A DNA stretch of 64,000 bases from Pseudomonas sp. BCA17. Lineage in GTDB: Bacteria; Pseudomonadota; Gammaproteobacteria; Pseudomonadales; Pseudomonadaceae. The notes under the pieces were generated by a model. The model saw only the letters and a program-made list of their open reading frames with translations. It did not search any database and was not told the DNA's origin. The stretch's first letter is position 1; every line of letters begins with the position of its first letter. The DNA lies in contig NZ_SGWI01000001.1 in assembly GCF_004519405.1 (NCBI RefSeq), forward strand, positions 1,302,001 through 1,366,000, in the 5' to 3' direction. Shown here piece after piece: positions 47,961 to 57,438 of this stretch. Both the position numbers and the translations under genes were made by a program.

Positions 47961-48395
47961 TTAACCCCCTGTCAGGGCGGGGCCGTAACCTTCAAGAAAT
48001 TCGGCAGGCATGCGCTTGGGCTTGCCGCTGGACAGCTCGATACAGACAAAGGTGGTTTGCGCACGCAGCAGCGTCGCGCCGTCGCGGGGGCGCACCAACT
48101 GGAAACGGCGGGTCATTTTCAGGCGCTGGTCCCAATCGACGATCCAGGTGGCCAGTTGAAGCTCGTCACCTTCATAGCCTGCCGCCAGGTAATCGATCTC
48201 GTGACGTACCACTGCCATGGCACGATCCAGGCGGCGGTACTCGGTGAGGTCCAATCCCAAGCGCTGGGAATGGCGCCAGGCGCAACGCTCCAGCCAGGAC
48301 ACATACACCGCATTGTTGGCGTGCCCCAGGCCATCAATGTCCTCAGGGGCGACCTGCAGATCGATGATAAACGGCGTTGCCAAATCCCAGCCCAT
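47961..48395 (-). CDS. Acyl-CoA thioesterase, 4-hydroxybenzoyl-CoA thioesterase (hotdog) type
   Basis: A 144-residue hotdog-fold protein. The active-site region is EDIDGLGHANNAVYVSWLERCAWRHSQ, with an Asp near the conserved place and the HANNAVY motif on the central helix. The C-terminal strands TLLRAQTTFVCIELSSGKPKRMP are typical. The substrate cannot be given. It lies 38 bp after the hydrolase gene on the same strand and may be cotranscribed with it. Confidence 0.85.
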   Translation of the reverse strand: MGWDLATPFIIDLQVAPEDIDGLGHANNAVYVSWLERCAWRHSQRLGLDLTEYRRLDRAMAVVRHEIDYLAAGYEGDELQLATWIVDWDQRLKMTRRFQLVRPRDGATLLRAQTTFVCIELSSGKPKRMPAEFLEGYGPALTGG

Positions 48396-48433
48396 GCTTG
48401 CTCCAGTCGATTAATGTCGGCGGGGGCAGTGTA

Positions 48434-49267
48434 TCAGGCGGTTTGCCGCGCCTGTAGACGGCAGCCGGCCAGCAGGCTCAGCACACCGTCGATCACCCGG
48501 GGATCAGCCAGTACTTTCTGGTGACCACCACTCTCCAGACGCAACAGGCGGCTGTCGAACCAGGCCTCGTGAATGGCTTGAGAAGCCTTGACCGGCACGA
48601 ACATATCGTCTTCGGCATGTACGATCAGACCCGGGATATTCATTTGGTAGTGAGCGACATCCAAGTGTTTGAGCGGCATGCCGAAGGCCCATTCGACCTC
48701 CTGGATAAAGGCCGAGCGTGCCCGTGGCGGCAAACCGACCATGCCCGCGAACCCGCGCAGCACATCCAGGAAACGCGACGGCGCAGCGATACTGACCAAC
48801 GCCCCGGTACGCAACCCCAACTGAATGGCCAGCATGGCACTGGCACCGCCCATGGAATGGCCGATCACCGCATGCAGCGGCGGCAATTCGGCAGCGGCCT
48901 CAAGCATGGCCCGGGCGAACAGCAACACATGCGCTTCACGCCCCGGCGAACGACCATGGGCAGGCCCCTCCAGTGCGATGACCGAATAACCTTCGCGCAC
49001 CAACACCGTGATCAAGCTGGCGAACTGCGTGGGGCGCCCTTCCCAGCCGTGCATCAGCAATACGGCAGGCCCTTGCCCCCATCGCAGTGCAGACAGACCG
49101 AAACGCAAAGTGATGCGCTCTGATTGGGCCAATAACGGCAGCTCCCAATCGCGCGGAGGCAGGTCCCGAGGTGTCATGAAGGTACGACGCATCTTGCTTG
49201 CGACCGTGTGCGGCGCCAGGCGGCCGACGGTGCCGTTGAAACCCCGAATCCATTTCAGTGCGCCCAT
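48434..49267 (-). CDS. Alpha/beta hydrolase
   Basis: A 277-residue hydrolase with an oxyanion-hole segment LLMHGWEGRPTQF, the nucleophile elbow GHSMGGASAM (Ser in AVIGHSMGG), an acid in VHAEDDMFVP and the catalytic His near the end (ESGGHQKVL). The fold suggests an esterase or lipase acting on a small ester. It starts 15 bp after the TetR gene and is likely controlled by it. Confidence 0.87.
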   Translation of the reverse strand: MGALKWIRGFNGTVGRLAPHTVASKMRRTFMTPRDLPPRDWELPLLAQSERITLRFGLSALRWGQGPAVLLMHGWEGRPTQFASLITVLVREGYSVIALEGPAHGRSPGREAHVLLFARAMLEAAAELPPLHAVIGHSMGGASAMLAIQLGLRTGALVSIAAPSRFLDVLRGFAGMVGLPPRARSAFIQEVEWAFGMPLKHLDVAHYQMNIPGLIVHAEDDMFVPVKASQAIHEAWFDSRLLRLESGGHQKVLADPRVIDGVLSLLAGCRLQARQTA

Positions 49268-49282
49268 GATCGACTCCTCTTC

Positions 49283-49822
49283 TCAGCGCACCGCCGACTT
49301 GGCTGCGCGTAACACTCGGTCAGACAGCTCGCACGGGCCCAGGGCTCGCGCAAGGGCCAGGCCACCGATCATCAACGCCATGTCAGCCAGGGCTTTGTCG
49401 GTGTCTTCAGGACTGGCGGCCAATTGCGCCGCCATCAGTTCCACATGTTCATTCAATGCGTGGCGAAATTCATCCGGCAGGCGACTCATCTCGCCGACGG
49501 TTGCCGGTATCGGGCAGGCCTGGGCGGTTGAGTCACGGTGTTTGCGCGACAGATAAAACGCCGCCACCAGACTTCTGCGCTCCTCACCGGTGAGCTGCGC
49601 ATCCATATCGTCAATCGAGGCACGCCGCCTTGCCAATAACTGTGTGAATGCCTCCAGCATCAGCGCGTCCTTGCTTTCAAAGTGCGCATAGAAACCGCCG
49701 ACCGTAAGCCCGGCGGCGCCCATGACTTCACCCACACTGGGCTCGGCAGGGCCGCGCTGGATCAATGCAGCACTGGCCGCTTGCAGAATGCGTTCGCGGG
49801 TTTGCGCTTTTTTATCGCTCAT
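49283..49822 (-). CDS. TetR-family repressor
   Basis: A 179-residue regulator. The N-terminal HTH (RERILQAASAALIQRGPAEPSVGEVMGAAGLTVGGFYAHFESKDALMLEAF) is typical of TetR proteins; the helical effector domain includes ACPIPATVGEMSRLP. It heads a set with the hydrolase (15 bp) and perhaps the thioesterase. A palindrome 25 bp upstream of its start is the probable operator, so autoregulation is expected. Confidence 0.9.
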   Translation of the reverse strand: MSDKKAQTRERILQAASAALIQRGPAEPSVGEVMGAAGLTVGGFYAHFESKDALMLEAFTQLLARRRASIDDMDAQLTGEERRSLVAAFYLSRKHRDSTAQACPIPATVGEMSRLPDEFRHALNEHVELMAAQLAASPEDTDKALADMALMIGGLALARALGPCELSDRVLRAAKSAVR

Positions 49823-49847
49823 CGTTGCCTCCCTCTCTCATGGGCCG

Positions 49848-49870
49848 AATATTATTACCATAATAATATT
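49848..49870 (-). promoter_or_regulatory. Palindromic operator of the TetR-hydrolase operon
   Basis: AATATTATTA and its exact complement TAATAATATT with a 3-bp centre form a 23-bp perfect inverted repeat, 25 bp before the tetR start codon. The size and symmetry fit a TetR-family operator. Confidence 0.72.
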
Positions 49871-49945
49871 GCGCAAGCGACAGGCATGACCGCTGGTCAG
49901 AAGAGAAGATTGAGCGAAAGGAGAGAAAGGGTTAAACACCAGACA

Positions 49946-49980
49946 AACAAAAGGGCCATTCAATAATTGAATGACCCTTT
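49946..49980 (-). terminator. Terminator of the Glu-Ala tRNA cluster
   Basis: On the minus strand, AAAGGGTCATTCAA-TTA-TTGAATGGCCCTTTTG is a 14-position stem with one G-T pair and a short U-run. It lies about 25 bp after the last tRNA. Confidence 0.85.
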
Positions 49981-50004
49981 AAAATCCCGCAGAGCGGGTA
50001 ATCG

Positions 50005-50080
50005 TGGCGTCCCCTAGGGGACTCGAACCCCTGTTACCGCCGTGAAAGGGCGGTGTCCTAGGCCACTAGACGAAGGGGAC
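50005..50080 (-). tRNA. tRNA-Glu (anticodon TTC), copy 2
   Basis: A 76-nt cloverleaf with encoded CCA. Acceptor GTCCCCT/AGGGGAC, discriminator G, anticodon loop CTTTCAC giving TTC. Identical to the copy at 50286-50361 and last in the minus-strand order Ala-Glu-Ala-Glu. Confidence 0.97.
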
Positions 50081-50159
50081 ACAAACCTTCTGTACAACTG
50101 ATCAGTGCTGAGAACTGATCGATTCAAGGACGGTGTGGCCAGACCTTGAACCTGTAAAT

Positions 50160-50235
<76 letters not shown>

Positions 50236-50285
50236 GGATTTTTCGCCTCGCGGCGCAGCAGACCTTTCGAACTGCTTGTTGAAAC

Positions 50286-50361
50286 TGGCGTCCCCTAGGG
50301 GACTCGAACCCCTGTTACCGCCGTGAAAGGGCGGTGTCCTAGGCCACTAGACGAAGGGGAC
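50286..50361 (-). tRNA. tRNA-Glu (anticodon TTC), copy 1
   Basis: Same sequence as 50005-50080, offset by 281 bp. Anticodon TTC, encoded CCA. Confidence 0.97.
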
Positions 50362-50439
50362 AAAACCTTCTGTACAACTGATCAGCGCTGAGAGCTGATC
50401 GATTCAAGGACGGTGTGGCCAGACCTTGAACCTGTAAAT

Positions 50440-50515
<76 letters not shown>

Positions 50516-50619
50516 TCATCGGTGAGGACGGGGCGAATCTTAATGGCGGTTTGGAAGTGTGTCAAATTTATTTTCAACAATTTCCAAAGTTTTTTGCCGG
50601 GATAACAATCACTTACCGG

Positions 50620-50646
50620 CGAAACCCCGAAAAGCCGGGGTTTCGT
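50620..50646 (-). terminator. Hairpin downstream of gltX
   Basis: CGAAACCCC/GGGGTTTCG forms a 9-bp stem with a short loop starting 17 bp after the gltX stop. The U-tail is weak on the minus strand, so termination is likely but not certain. Confidence 0.6.
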
Positions 50647-50662
50647 CGTTACAACAGCCTGC

Positions 50663-52144
50663 TTAAGCAATAGCGCCCAGCAGCTTTTCCCACTCTTTGT
50701 TTTCTTTCTTCGACACACCACCAAGCAAATCAAGAGCTTGGCGCAGACGGAAACGCGTGAGGTCCGGGCCAAGGATTTCCATCGCATCGAGTACCGACAC
50801 CGAACTGGCCTGCCCGGTGATCGCGGCAAACATCAGCGGCATGGCATCACGCAATTTCAGCTCGAGGGATTCAACCACGGCCTGGATCGTCGCGGTAATC
50901 GCATCTTTCTCCCACTGACGCAGGCTTTCGAGCTTCCACAAGATCAGTTGCATCAACTGGCGAACCTGATCGCCCGAGAGCTTCTTGGACTCGAACAGCT
51001 TGGCATCCGGGCTTACGCCACCGGCAAAGAAGAAGCTGGCCAGCGGTGCAACCTGGCTGAACGTCTCCACCCTGCCCTGCACCAACGGTGCGATCTTCAT
51101 CATGTACTCGGGATTCAACGCCCATTGCTGCACACGGCTGGCGAACTCTTCCACCGGCAGATCACGCAGCCACTGGCCATTGAGCCACGACAGTTTCTCG
51201 ATATCGAAGATGGGCCCACCCAGGGATACGCGGGACAGGTCGAAGTTGTCGACCATTTCCTGCAGCGAGAACTTCTCACGCTCGTCCGGCATCGACCAGC
51301 CCATGCGACCCAGATAGTTGAGCATCGCCTCCGGCATGAAGCCCATGCGCTCGTAAAACGTCACCGATGTCGGATTCTTGCGTTTGGACAACTTGCTCTT
51401 GTCCGGGTTACGCAGCAGCGGCATATAGCACAGCTGCGGTTGTTCCCAGCCGAAATATTCGTAGAGCAGGATCAGCTTCGGCGCCGACGGCAGCCATTCT
51501 TCACCACGCAACACGTGGGTGATGCCCATCAGGTGATCGTCGACCACGTTGGCCAGGAAGTACGTCGGCAAGCCGTCGGTCTTCATCAGCACCTGCATGT
51601 CCATACGGTCCCACGGGATCTCGACGTCACCGCGCAGCATGTCCGGCACCACGCACACGCCTTCGCTCGGCACTTTCATACGAATGACGTGCGGCTCGCC
51701 AGCGGCCAGGCGCCGAGCCACTTCTTCCTTCGACAACAACAGCGCGCGGCCGTCGTAGCGCGGGGTTTCGCCACGTGCCATTTGCTCGGCACGCATCTGG
51801 TCCAGCTCCTCGGCAGTGCAGAAGCATGGGAAAGCATGCCCCATGTCGACCAACTGCTGGGTGTACTGCTTGTAGATGTCGCTACGCTCGCTCTGGCGAT
51901 ACGGACCATGCGGGCCGCCGACGTCCGGGCCTTCCGCCCAGGTAATGCCCAACCAGCGCAGGGCGTCGAAAATCTGCTGTTCCGACTCACGGGTCGAACG
52001 CAGTTGGTCGGTGTCTTCGATCCGCAGGATGAATTCACCACCGTGCTGCTTGGCAAAGCAGTAGTTGAACAAGGCGATGTAAGCAGTGCCGACGTGGGGA
52101 TCCCCAGTAGGCGATGGCGCAATGCGCGTGCGGACGGTGGTCAT
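50663..52144 (-). CDS. gltX: Glutamyl-tRNA synthetase
   Basis: Charges tRNA-Glu. The 493-residue class I enzyme has [21 protein letters not shown] (HIGH-like HVGT) at the start and [13 protein letters not shown] (KMSKS-like KLSKR) in the middle, with a helical anticodon-binding C-terminus. It lies just upstream, in the minus-strand sense, of two tRNA-Glu genes, its own substrate. Length and motifs are standard. Confidence 0.97.
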   Translation of the reverse strand: MTTVRTRIAPSPTGDPHVGTAYIALFNYCFAKQHGGEFILRIEDTDQLRSTRESEQQIFDALRWLGITWAEGPDVGGPHGPYRQSERSDIYKQYTQQLVDMGHAFPCFCTAEELDQMRAEQMARGETPRYDGRALLLSKEEVARRLAAGEPHVIRMKVPSEGVCVVPDMLRGDVEIPWDRMDMQVLMKTDGLPTYFLANVVDDHLMGITHVLRGEEWLPSAPKLILLYEYFGWEQPQLCYMPLLRNPDKSKLSKRKNPTSVTFYERMGFMPEAMLNYLGRMGWSMPDEREKFSLQEMVDNFDLSRVSLGGPIFDIEKLSWLNGQWLRDLPVEEFASRVQQWALNPEYMMKIAPLVQGRVETFSQVAPLASFFFAGGVSPDAKLFESKKLSGDQVRQLMQLILWKLESLRQWEKDAITATIQAVVESLELKLRDAMPLMFAAITGQASSVSVLDAMEILGPDLTRFRLRQALDLLGGVSKKENKEWEKLLGAIA

Positions 52145-52257
52145 GGCAGGTCTCGAATGGGCGATAAAACTGAAAATTGAAACAAGGGGCGAATGGTAAC
52201 AGCCTGGGGTGGTTGGGCTCCAGCGTGGGTGAATCTGCTAGACCGAGGCGCCTGCAC

Positions 52258-52337
52258 TCGCGAGCAGGCCGGCCCCTGCATCTGATCGATTCCGACATGA
52301 GAATGCGGTGGAATGCAGGGGCGGACTTGCTCGCGAA
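52258..52337. repeat. REPIN-like inverted pair of REP sequences, diverged
   Basis: TCGCGAGCAGGCCGGCCCCTG and its inverted partner CAGGGGCGGACTTGCTCGCG face each other across about 35 bp. The REP core is less perfect than in the other copies. It lies between uvrB and gltX. Confidence 0.78.
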
Positions 52338-52360
52338 GAGGTCTGCACGGTCACATCACC

Positions 52361-54376
52361 TCAAACCGCCAGCAACCGCTCACGCAACTTGCCGATCTCA
52401 TCCCGCGTCTGCGCCGCCGCCTCGAACTCCAGATCCCGCGCCAGTTGGTACATCTTCTCTTCCAACTGCCGGATACGCTTGGTGATCTCACTCGGTGAAC
52501 GCAGTTCGCTCTCGTACTTGGCGCTTTCCTCGGCAGCCTTGGCCATACCCTTGCGCTTCTTGCTGCGCGAGCCGGGCACAGTGGCGCCTTCCATGATGTC
52601 CGCGACGTCCTTGAACACACCCTTGGGCGTAATGCCGTTGGCCAGGTTGAAGGCTATCTGCTTGTCGCGACGACGCTCGGTCTCGCCAATCGCCCGCTCC
52701 ATGGAGCCGGTGATGCGGTCGGCGTAAAGGATCGCACGGCCATTGAGGTTACGCGCGGCGCGGCCGATGGTCTGTATCAACGAGCGCTCCGAACGCAGGA
52801 AGCCCTCCTTGTCGGCATCCAGGATCGCCACCAGCGACACTTCCGGCATATCCAGGCCTTCACGCAGCAGGTTGATGCCCACCAGCACATCAAAGGTGCC
52901 CAGGCGCAGGTCACGGATGATTTCCACGCGCTCCACGGTGTCGATGTCCGAGTGCAGGTAGCGCACGCGCACGCCGTGGTCAGCCAGGTAGTCGGTCAGG
53001 TCTTCGGCCATGCGCTTGGTCAACGTGGTCACCAGCACCCGCTCTTCCAGGGCCACGCGCTTGCCGATTTCCGACAGCAGGTCGTCCACCTGGGTCAATG
53101 CCGGACGGATTTCCACCTGCGGGTCAACCAGGCCCGTTGGCCTGACCACCTGTTCGACCACGCGGCCGGCATGCTCGGCCTCGTAGTTGCCCGGCGTAGC
53201 GGATACAAAGATGGTCTGCGGGCTGATGGCCTCCCATTCATCAAAGCGCATCGGCCGGTTATCCAGCGCCGAAGGCAAGCGGAACCCATACTCCACCAAC
53301 GTTTCTTTACGCGAACGGTCGCCCTTATACATGGCGCCCACCTGCGGCACGCTGACGTGGGACTCATCGATCACCAGCAAAGCGTCTGGCGGCAGGTAAT
53401 CGTAGAGGGTCGGCGGCGGTGCACCGGATTCGCGGCCCGACAGGTAGCGCGAGTAGTTTTCGATACCGTTGCAGTAACCCAGCTCCAGGATCATCTCCAG
53501 GTCGAAGCGGGTGCGCTGCTCCAGGCGCTGGGCCTCCACCAGCTTGTTATTGGCGCGCAGGTACTCCAGGCGCTCAGCCAGCTCCACCTTGATACCCTCG
53601 ACGGCGCCCATCAGGGTTTCACGCGGGGTCACGTAGTGGCTCTTCGGATAAAAGGTGAAACGCGGCAGCTTGCGGATCACCTCGCCGGTCAACGGGTCGA
53701 AAGCCGACAGGCTCTCGACTTCATCGTCAAACAGCTCGATGCGGATCGCTTCCAGGTCGGATTCGGCCGGGTAGATGTCGATCACATCGCCGCGCACGCG
53801 AAAGGTGGCGCGGGCAAAGTCCATGTCGTTACGGGTGTACTGCAAGCTGGCCAGGCGGCGTAGCAGTTCGCGCTGGTCGAGTTTGTCGCCGCGGTCGACG
53901 TGCAGCACCATCTTCAGATAGGTTTCCGGGCTGCCCAAGCCGTAGATGCACGACACCGTCGTAACGATGATCGCGTCCTTGCGCTCCAGCAAAGCCTTGG
54001 TCGCCGACAACCGCATCTGTTCGATGTGGTCGTTGATCGACGCATCCTTCTCAATGAAGGTGTCGGACGACGGCACGTAGGCTTCGGGCTGGTAGTAGTC
54101 GTAGTAGGAAACGAAGTACTCCACCGCATTGTTCGGGAAGAACGCCTTGAACTCGCCGTACAGTTGCGCGGCCAGGGTCTTGTTGGGCGCCAGCACCAAG
54201 GTCGGACGGTTGATCTGGGCGATTACGTTGGCGATGCTGAACGTCTTGCCCGAACCGGTTACCCCGAGCAGCGTCTGGTGCGCCAGGCCGGCCTCGATAC
54301 CCTCGACCATCTGGCGAATGGCTTCCGGCTGATCGCCGGCGGGTTCAAAGCGGGTGACGAGTTGGAAATCCGACAT
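52361..54376 (-). CDS. uvrB: UvrABC excinuclease subunit B
   Basis: Damage-verification helicase of nucleotide excision repair. The 671-residue product has Walker [15 protein letters not shown], the beta-hairpin region [21 protein letters not shown], the DEAD-like [11 protein letters not shown] and helicase motifs V and VI ([21 protein letters not shown]). A C-terminal UVR domain ([27 protein letters not shown]) binds UvrC. No CTGT-N8-ACAG box is seen in the 344 bp upstream, so LexA control of the E. coli type is not supported. Confidence 0.98.
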   Translation of the reverse strand: MSDFQLVTRFEPAGDQPEAIRQMVEGIEAGLAHQTLLGVTGSGKTFSIANVIAQINRPTLVLAPNKTLAAQLYGEFKAFFPNNAVEYFVSYYDYYQPEAYVPSSDTFIEKDASINDHIEQMRLSATKALLERKDAIIVTTVSCIYGLGSPETYLKMVLHVDRGDKLDQRELLRRLASLQYTRNDMDFARATFRVRGDVIDIYPAESDLEAIRIELFDDEVESLSAFDPLTGEVIRKLPRFTFYPKSHYVTPRETLMGAVEGIKVELAERLEYLRANNKLVEAQRLEQRTRFDLEMILELGYCNGIENYSRYLSGRESGAPPPTLYDYLPPDALLVIDESHVSVPQVGAMYKGDRSRKETLVEYGFRLPSALDNRPMRFDEWEAISPQTIFVSATPGNYEAEHAGRVVEQVVRPTGLVDPQVEIRPALTQVDDLLSEIGKRVALEERVLVTTLTKRMAEDLTDYLADHGVRVRYLHSDIDTVERVEIIRDLRLGTFDVLVGINLLREGLDMPEVSLVAILDADKEGFLRSERSLIQTIGRAARNLNGRAILYADRITGSMERAIGETERRRDKQIAFNLANGITPKGVFKDVADIMEGATVPGSRSKKRKGMAKAAEESAKYESELRSPSEITKRIRQLEEKMYQLARDLEFEAAAQTRDEIGKLRERLLAV

Positions 54377-54720
54377 AACGTACCTCGTGAAGTCACCCCC
54401 AGACTGTAAACCCGTCGAGGACGAAATAGACCACCATCCGCGAAGATTCAGTGCGGGTAGTAGGAAAAGACCATGATAGCCATAGAACTGGTGGCGAATG
54501 TGACGGGTTTCAAGGCAATCGCCCTACCTGCCCTCCAGAATCAATGTTGCAATAAGACTAACGGTCAACAAATAAACCGAAAAACTTGGCCGAAAAGCCG
54601 TTTCGGTTGTCGCCTCAAGCGGTGATGGCCTCTATACTAGCTCCCCGTTTGTGCACCGCTCTAGTGCCTTCGGCTGGAGCGCGACACGTCCCTCCCTTCC
54701 CCCATAGAGCTGCCGCAAAA
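54377..54720. other. Divergent promoter region of uvrB and the aminotransferase gene
   Basis: 344 bp without a gene. On the plus strand TATACT (54633-54638) is a candidate -10 box about 85 bp before the aminotransferase ATG, but no good -35 box stands at 16-18 bp. On the minus strand TATCAT near 54471-54476 could serve uvrB. There is no LexA-type repeat. Confidence 0.45.
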
Positions 54721-55917
54721 ATGAGCCTGTTCTCCGCTGTCGAAATGGCACCACGCGATCCTATCCTGGGCCTCAACGAAGCATTCAACGCCGATACACG
54801 AACCACCAAGGTCAACCTTGGCGTGGGCGTTTACTGCAACGAGGAGGGGAAGATTCCACTCTTGCGTGCCGTTGCCGAAGCGGAAGCCATTCGCGTGGCG
54901 CAACACGCCGCCCGCGGCTACTTGCCTATCGATGGCATCGCAGCTTATGACAAAGCCGTACAAACCCTGCTGTTCGGCGCAGAATCCGCGCTGCTGAGCG
55001 CCGGCCGTGTGGTCACCGTACAGGCCGTCGGCGGCACCGGCGCCCTGAAGATCGGCGCCGACTTCCTCAAGCAATTGCTGCCCAACGCCGTCGTCGCCAT
55101 CAGCGACCCAAGCTGGGAAAACCACCGTGCCCTGTTCGAAACCGCCGGTTTCCCGGTGCAGAACTACCGCTACTACGACGCCGCCACCCACGATGTGAAC
55201 CGCGCCGGCCTGCTGGAAGACCTCAACGCCCTGCCGCCACAGTCGATCGTGGTACTGCACGCCTGCTGCCACAACCCGACCGGTGTCGACCTGAGCCCGG
55301 CCGACTGGCAGAACGTGCTGGACGTGGTCAAGGCCAAAAACCTGGTGCCGTTCCTCGACATGGCCTACCAGGGCTTTGGCGACGGTATCCACGAAGATGC
55401 CGCGGCGGTGCGCCTGTTTGCCGAGTCGGGCCTGACCTTCTTTGTGTCCAGCTCGTTCTCCAAATCGTTCTCCCTGTACGGCGAACGCGTAGGCGCGCTG
55501 TCGATTGTTGGTGAGTCCAGGGAAGAAAGCGCGCGCATCCTGTCCCAGGTCAAGCGCGTGATCCGCACCAACTACTCCAACCCGCCGACCCACGGCGCAG
55601 CCATCGTGGCAGCGGTGCTGAACAACCCGGAACTGCGCGCCCAGTGGGAAGCCGAATTGGGCGAAATGCGCCTGCGCATCCGTGGCATGCGTGAGCAGAT
55701 GGTCGCCGACCTGGCCAAGGCTGCTCCAGGCCATGACTTCAGCTTCGTTGGTCGCCAGCGCGGGATGTTCTCCTACTCCGGCCTGACCGTTGAGCAAGTC
55801 ACCCGCCTGCGCAACGAGTTTGGCATCTACGCGCTGGACACCGGGCGCATCTGTGTGGCGGCGTTGAACCAGTCGAACATTGACGCGGTCACAAAGGCAA
55901 TCGTTCAGGTGCTGTAA
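54721..55917 (+). CDS. tyrB: Aromatic amino acid / aspartate aminotransferase
   Basis: PLP enzyme moving amino groups between aromatic amino acids or aspartate and 2-oxoglutarate. The 398-residue class I fold has MSLFSAVEMAPRDPILGLNEAF, the LHACCHNPTGVD loop and the cofactor lysine in SSFSKSFSLYGERVG, with the substrate Arg region near the C-terminus. ATG at 54721 starts the conserved protein; 45 upstream in-frame codons are not conserved in character. Whether it favours aromatic or aspartate substrates cannot be decided here. A strong terminator follows. Confidence 0.88.
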   Translation: MSLFSAVEMAPRDPILGLNEAFNADTRTTKVNLGVGVYCNEEGKIPLLRAVAEAEAIRVAQHAARGYLPIDGIAAYDKAVQTLLFGAESALLSAGRVVTVQAVGGTGALKIGADFLKQLLPNAVVAISDPSWENHRALFETAGFPVQNYRYYDAATHDVNRAGLLEDLNALPPQSIVVLHACCHNPTGVDLSPADWQNVLDVVKAKNLVPFLDMAYQGFGDGIHEDAAAVRLFAESGLTFFVSSSFSKSFSLYGERVGALSIVGESREESARILSQVKRVIRTNYSNPPTHGAAIVAAVLNNPELRAQWEAELGEMRLRIRGMREQMVADLAKAAPGHDFSFVGRQRGMFSYSGLTVEQVTRLRNEFGIYALDTGRICVAALNQSNIDAVTKAIVQVL

Positions 55918-55946
55918 GCCTGCAGCCGTTGCATGAGCAGCCGTTG

Positions 55947-55981
55947 AAAAAGAGGGGAAGCCAATGGCTTCCCCTCTTTCG
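55947..55981 (+). terminator. Terminator of the aminotransferase gene
   Basis: AAAGAGGGGAAGCC-AAT-GGCTTCCCCTCTTT is a 14-bp perfect stem followed by CGT, 30 bp after the stop. It is symmetric and could act in both directions. Confidence 0.85.
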
Positions 55982-56030
55982 TATCCAGCTCCTAGACTGA
56001 ACCCAACTGCCCCTTTGCTGTGAGAGCCCC

Positions 56031-56243
56031 ATGAGAAACGATGACTTGGACCTGCGCGCAGATCGCGATGAACTGGACGACTACACCCCACCGCGCACAC
56101 CGCGCGCCAAGCAGCAGAAGAGCCTCGTACTGCAAGTAGCGCTGGGGGTGTTTTTGGGTGGGCTGGCATTGTGGTTGGTGCAACTGGGCGCCACGGCGCT
56201 GATGGCAAAGCTGGCCATGGGCACGCTGCAGTTCGGCGGCTGA
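56031..56243 (+). CDS. Small single-span membrane protein
   Basis: A 70-residue protein with a charged, acidic N-terminus (MRNDDLDLRADRDELDDYTPPRTPRAKQQK) and one membrane helix (LVLQVALGVFLGGLALWLVQLGATALMA). The orientation is probably N-in given the basic residues before the helix. The start ATG follows GAGAGCCCC. Function unknown. Confidence 0.65.
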   Translation: MRNDDLDLRADRDELDDYTPPRTPRAKQQKSLVLQVALGVFLGGLALWLVQLGATALMAKLAMGTLQFGG

Positions 56244-56284
56244 TGAAATCGAAGTGCCAGTCAGTTAAGGAAGAGCATAGTTAT

Positions 56285-56391
56285 TGTGGCGAGGGAGCTT
56301 GCTCCGGCGGGGTCGCGAAGCGGTCCCAGCTTGGGGCTTGAAAAGGCTGGGCCTGCTACGCAGTCCAACGGGAGCAAGCTCCCTCGCCACA
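56285..56391. repeat. REPIN-like inverted pair, second REP class
   Basis: TGTGGCGAGGGAGCTTGCTCC and its inverted partner GGAGCAAGCTCCCTCGCCAC flank a 64-bp centre that is itself partly palindromic. The core differs from the GCGGGCTTGCTCGCGAA class found elsewhere in the window. Confidence 0.85.
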
Positions 56392-56462
56392 GGCAAGCTC
56401 CCAGGTTACTCGTTGTCCGCTCTATCGCTTAACTGACTGGCATCAGTGGCTCCCACATTGAT

Positions 56463-57347
56463 CTATAAAATTTCTAGCCCGCGCTCTTCCAGCAGTCTTA
56501 CGAAGCTGTTCAAACTCTGCGACACCGTGCCCCTGCGCCAGATCAACCACGTGTGCAAAATGCGGAAGTTGTCCGCCAATGGCCATACACTCACCGCCGC
56601 AGACCCCGGCATGCTTTCCAGCATGCTACGCGGCATCAATGCCAGGCCGGCCCCGGCGCTCACGCAAGCGAGCATGCCGTGGTAAGACTCGATCTCGAAG
56701 ATCTTGCCCGGCACCGCGCCATCCTGGGAGAACCAGCGCTCGAAGTGATGCCGGTAGGAGCAGTTCGAGCGAAACGTGTAGATGCTCTCCCCGTTCACAT
56801 CCCGCCCCCGGTTGATCGGCGCGTGGTGCAGCGGCGCAATCACCACCATCTCCTCCTCGAACACCGGCACGCCTTCCAGCGTGGCGTGCAATACCGGCCC
56901 GTCGACAAATGCCGCGGTCAGCCGGCCCGACAACACCCCCTCGATCATCGTGCCCGACGGCCCGGTGCTCAGGTCCAGCTCGACCTTGGTGTGTTTCTGG
57001 TTGTACGCCGCCAGCAACGCCGGGATACGCACCGCCGCCGTACTTTCCAGCGATCCGAGGGCAAACGTGCCCTGGGGCTCCTCTCCCGCTACGGTCGCCC
57101 GGGCCTCCTGGACCAAGTCGAGAATGCGCCGCGCATAGCCGAGGAAATTCCAACCGGCCGGTGACAGGCGCAGACGGCTTTTCTCACGGATAAACAACTC
57201 GACGCCCAGGTCCTGCTCCAGTTGCTTGATGCGCGTGGTCAGGTTCGACGGTACGCGGTGAATCAACTGCGCGGCGGCGCTGATGCTGCCCTGCTCGGCA
57301 ACGGCCTTGAAGATTTCCAGCTGCACGAGATCCAAATCTTTCTCCAA
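56463..57347 (-). CDS. ptrR: LysR-family regulator PtrR (YneJ-type)
   Basis: A 294-residue LysR regulator. The HTH ([62 protein letters not shown]) and effector domain ([60 protein letters not shown]) resemble E. coli YneJ/PtrR closely as I recall that sequence. As in E. coli it is divergent from sad. The 91-bp gap contains the inverted repeat CGTAC-N6-GTACG (57388-57403), a possible binding site. Confidence 0.85.
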   Translation of the reverse strand: MEKDLDLVQLEIFKAVAEQGSISAAAQLIHRVPSNLTTRIKQLEQDLGVELFIREKSRLRLSPAGWNFLGYARRILDLVQEARATVAGEEPQGTFALGSLESTAAVRIPALLAAYNQKHTKVELDLSTGPSGTMIEGVLSGRLTAAFVDGPVLHATLEGVPVFEEEMVVIAPLHHAPINRGRDVNGESIYTFRSNCSYRHHFERWFSQDGAVPGKIFEIESYHGMLACVSAGAGLALMPRSMLESMPGSAAVSVWPLADNFRILHTWLIWRRGTVSQSLNSFVRLLEERGLEIL

Positions 57348-57438
57348 ACGTGAACGTATTGCTTAATATTATTCAGTTTCCAGAAAACGTACAGCCCCGT
57401 ACGCTGAACCCATCCCACTCATTCAGCAGGACGGTGCC

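Noticed and set aside
50738..52180. 480-codon plus-strand frame opposite gltX
   Set aside because: Antisense shadow; high His/Gln content and no domain.
54377..54500. Possible LexA box before uvrB
   Set aside because: CTGT is present near 54404 but no ACAG lies eight bases on; the SOS consensus is not met.
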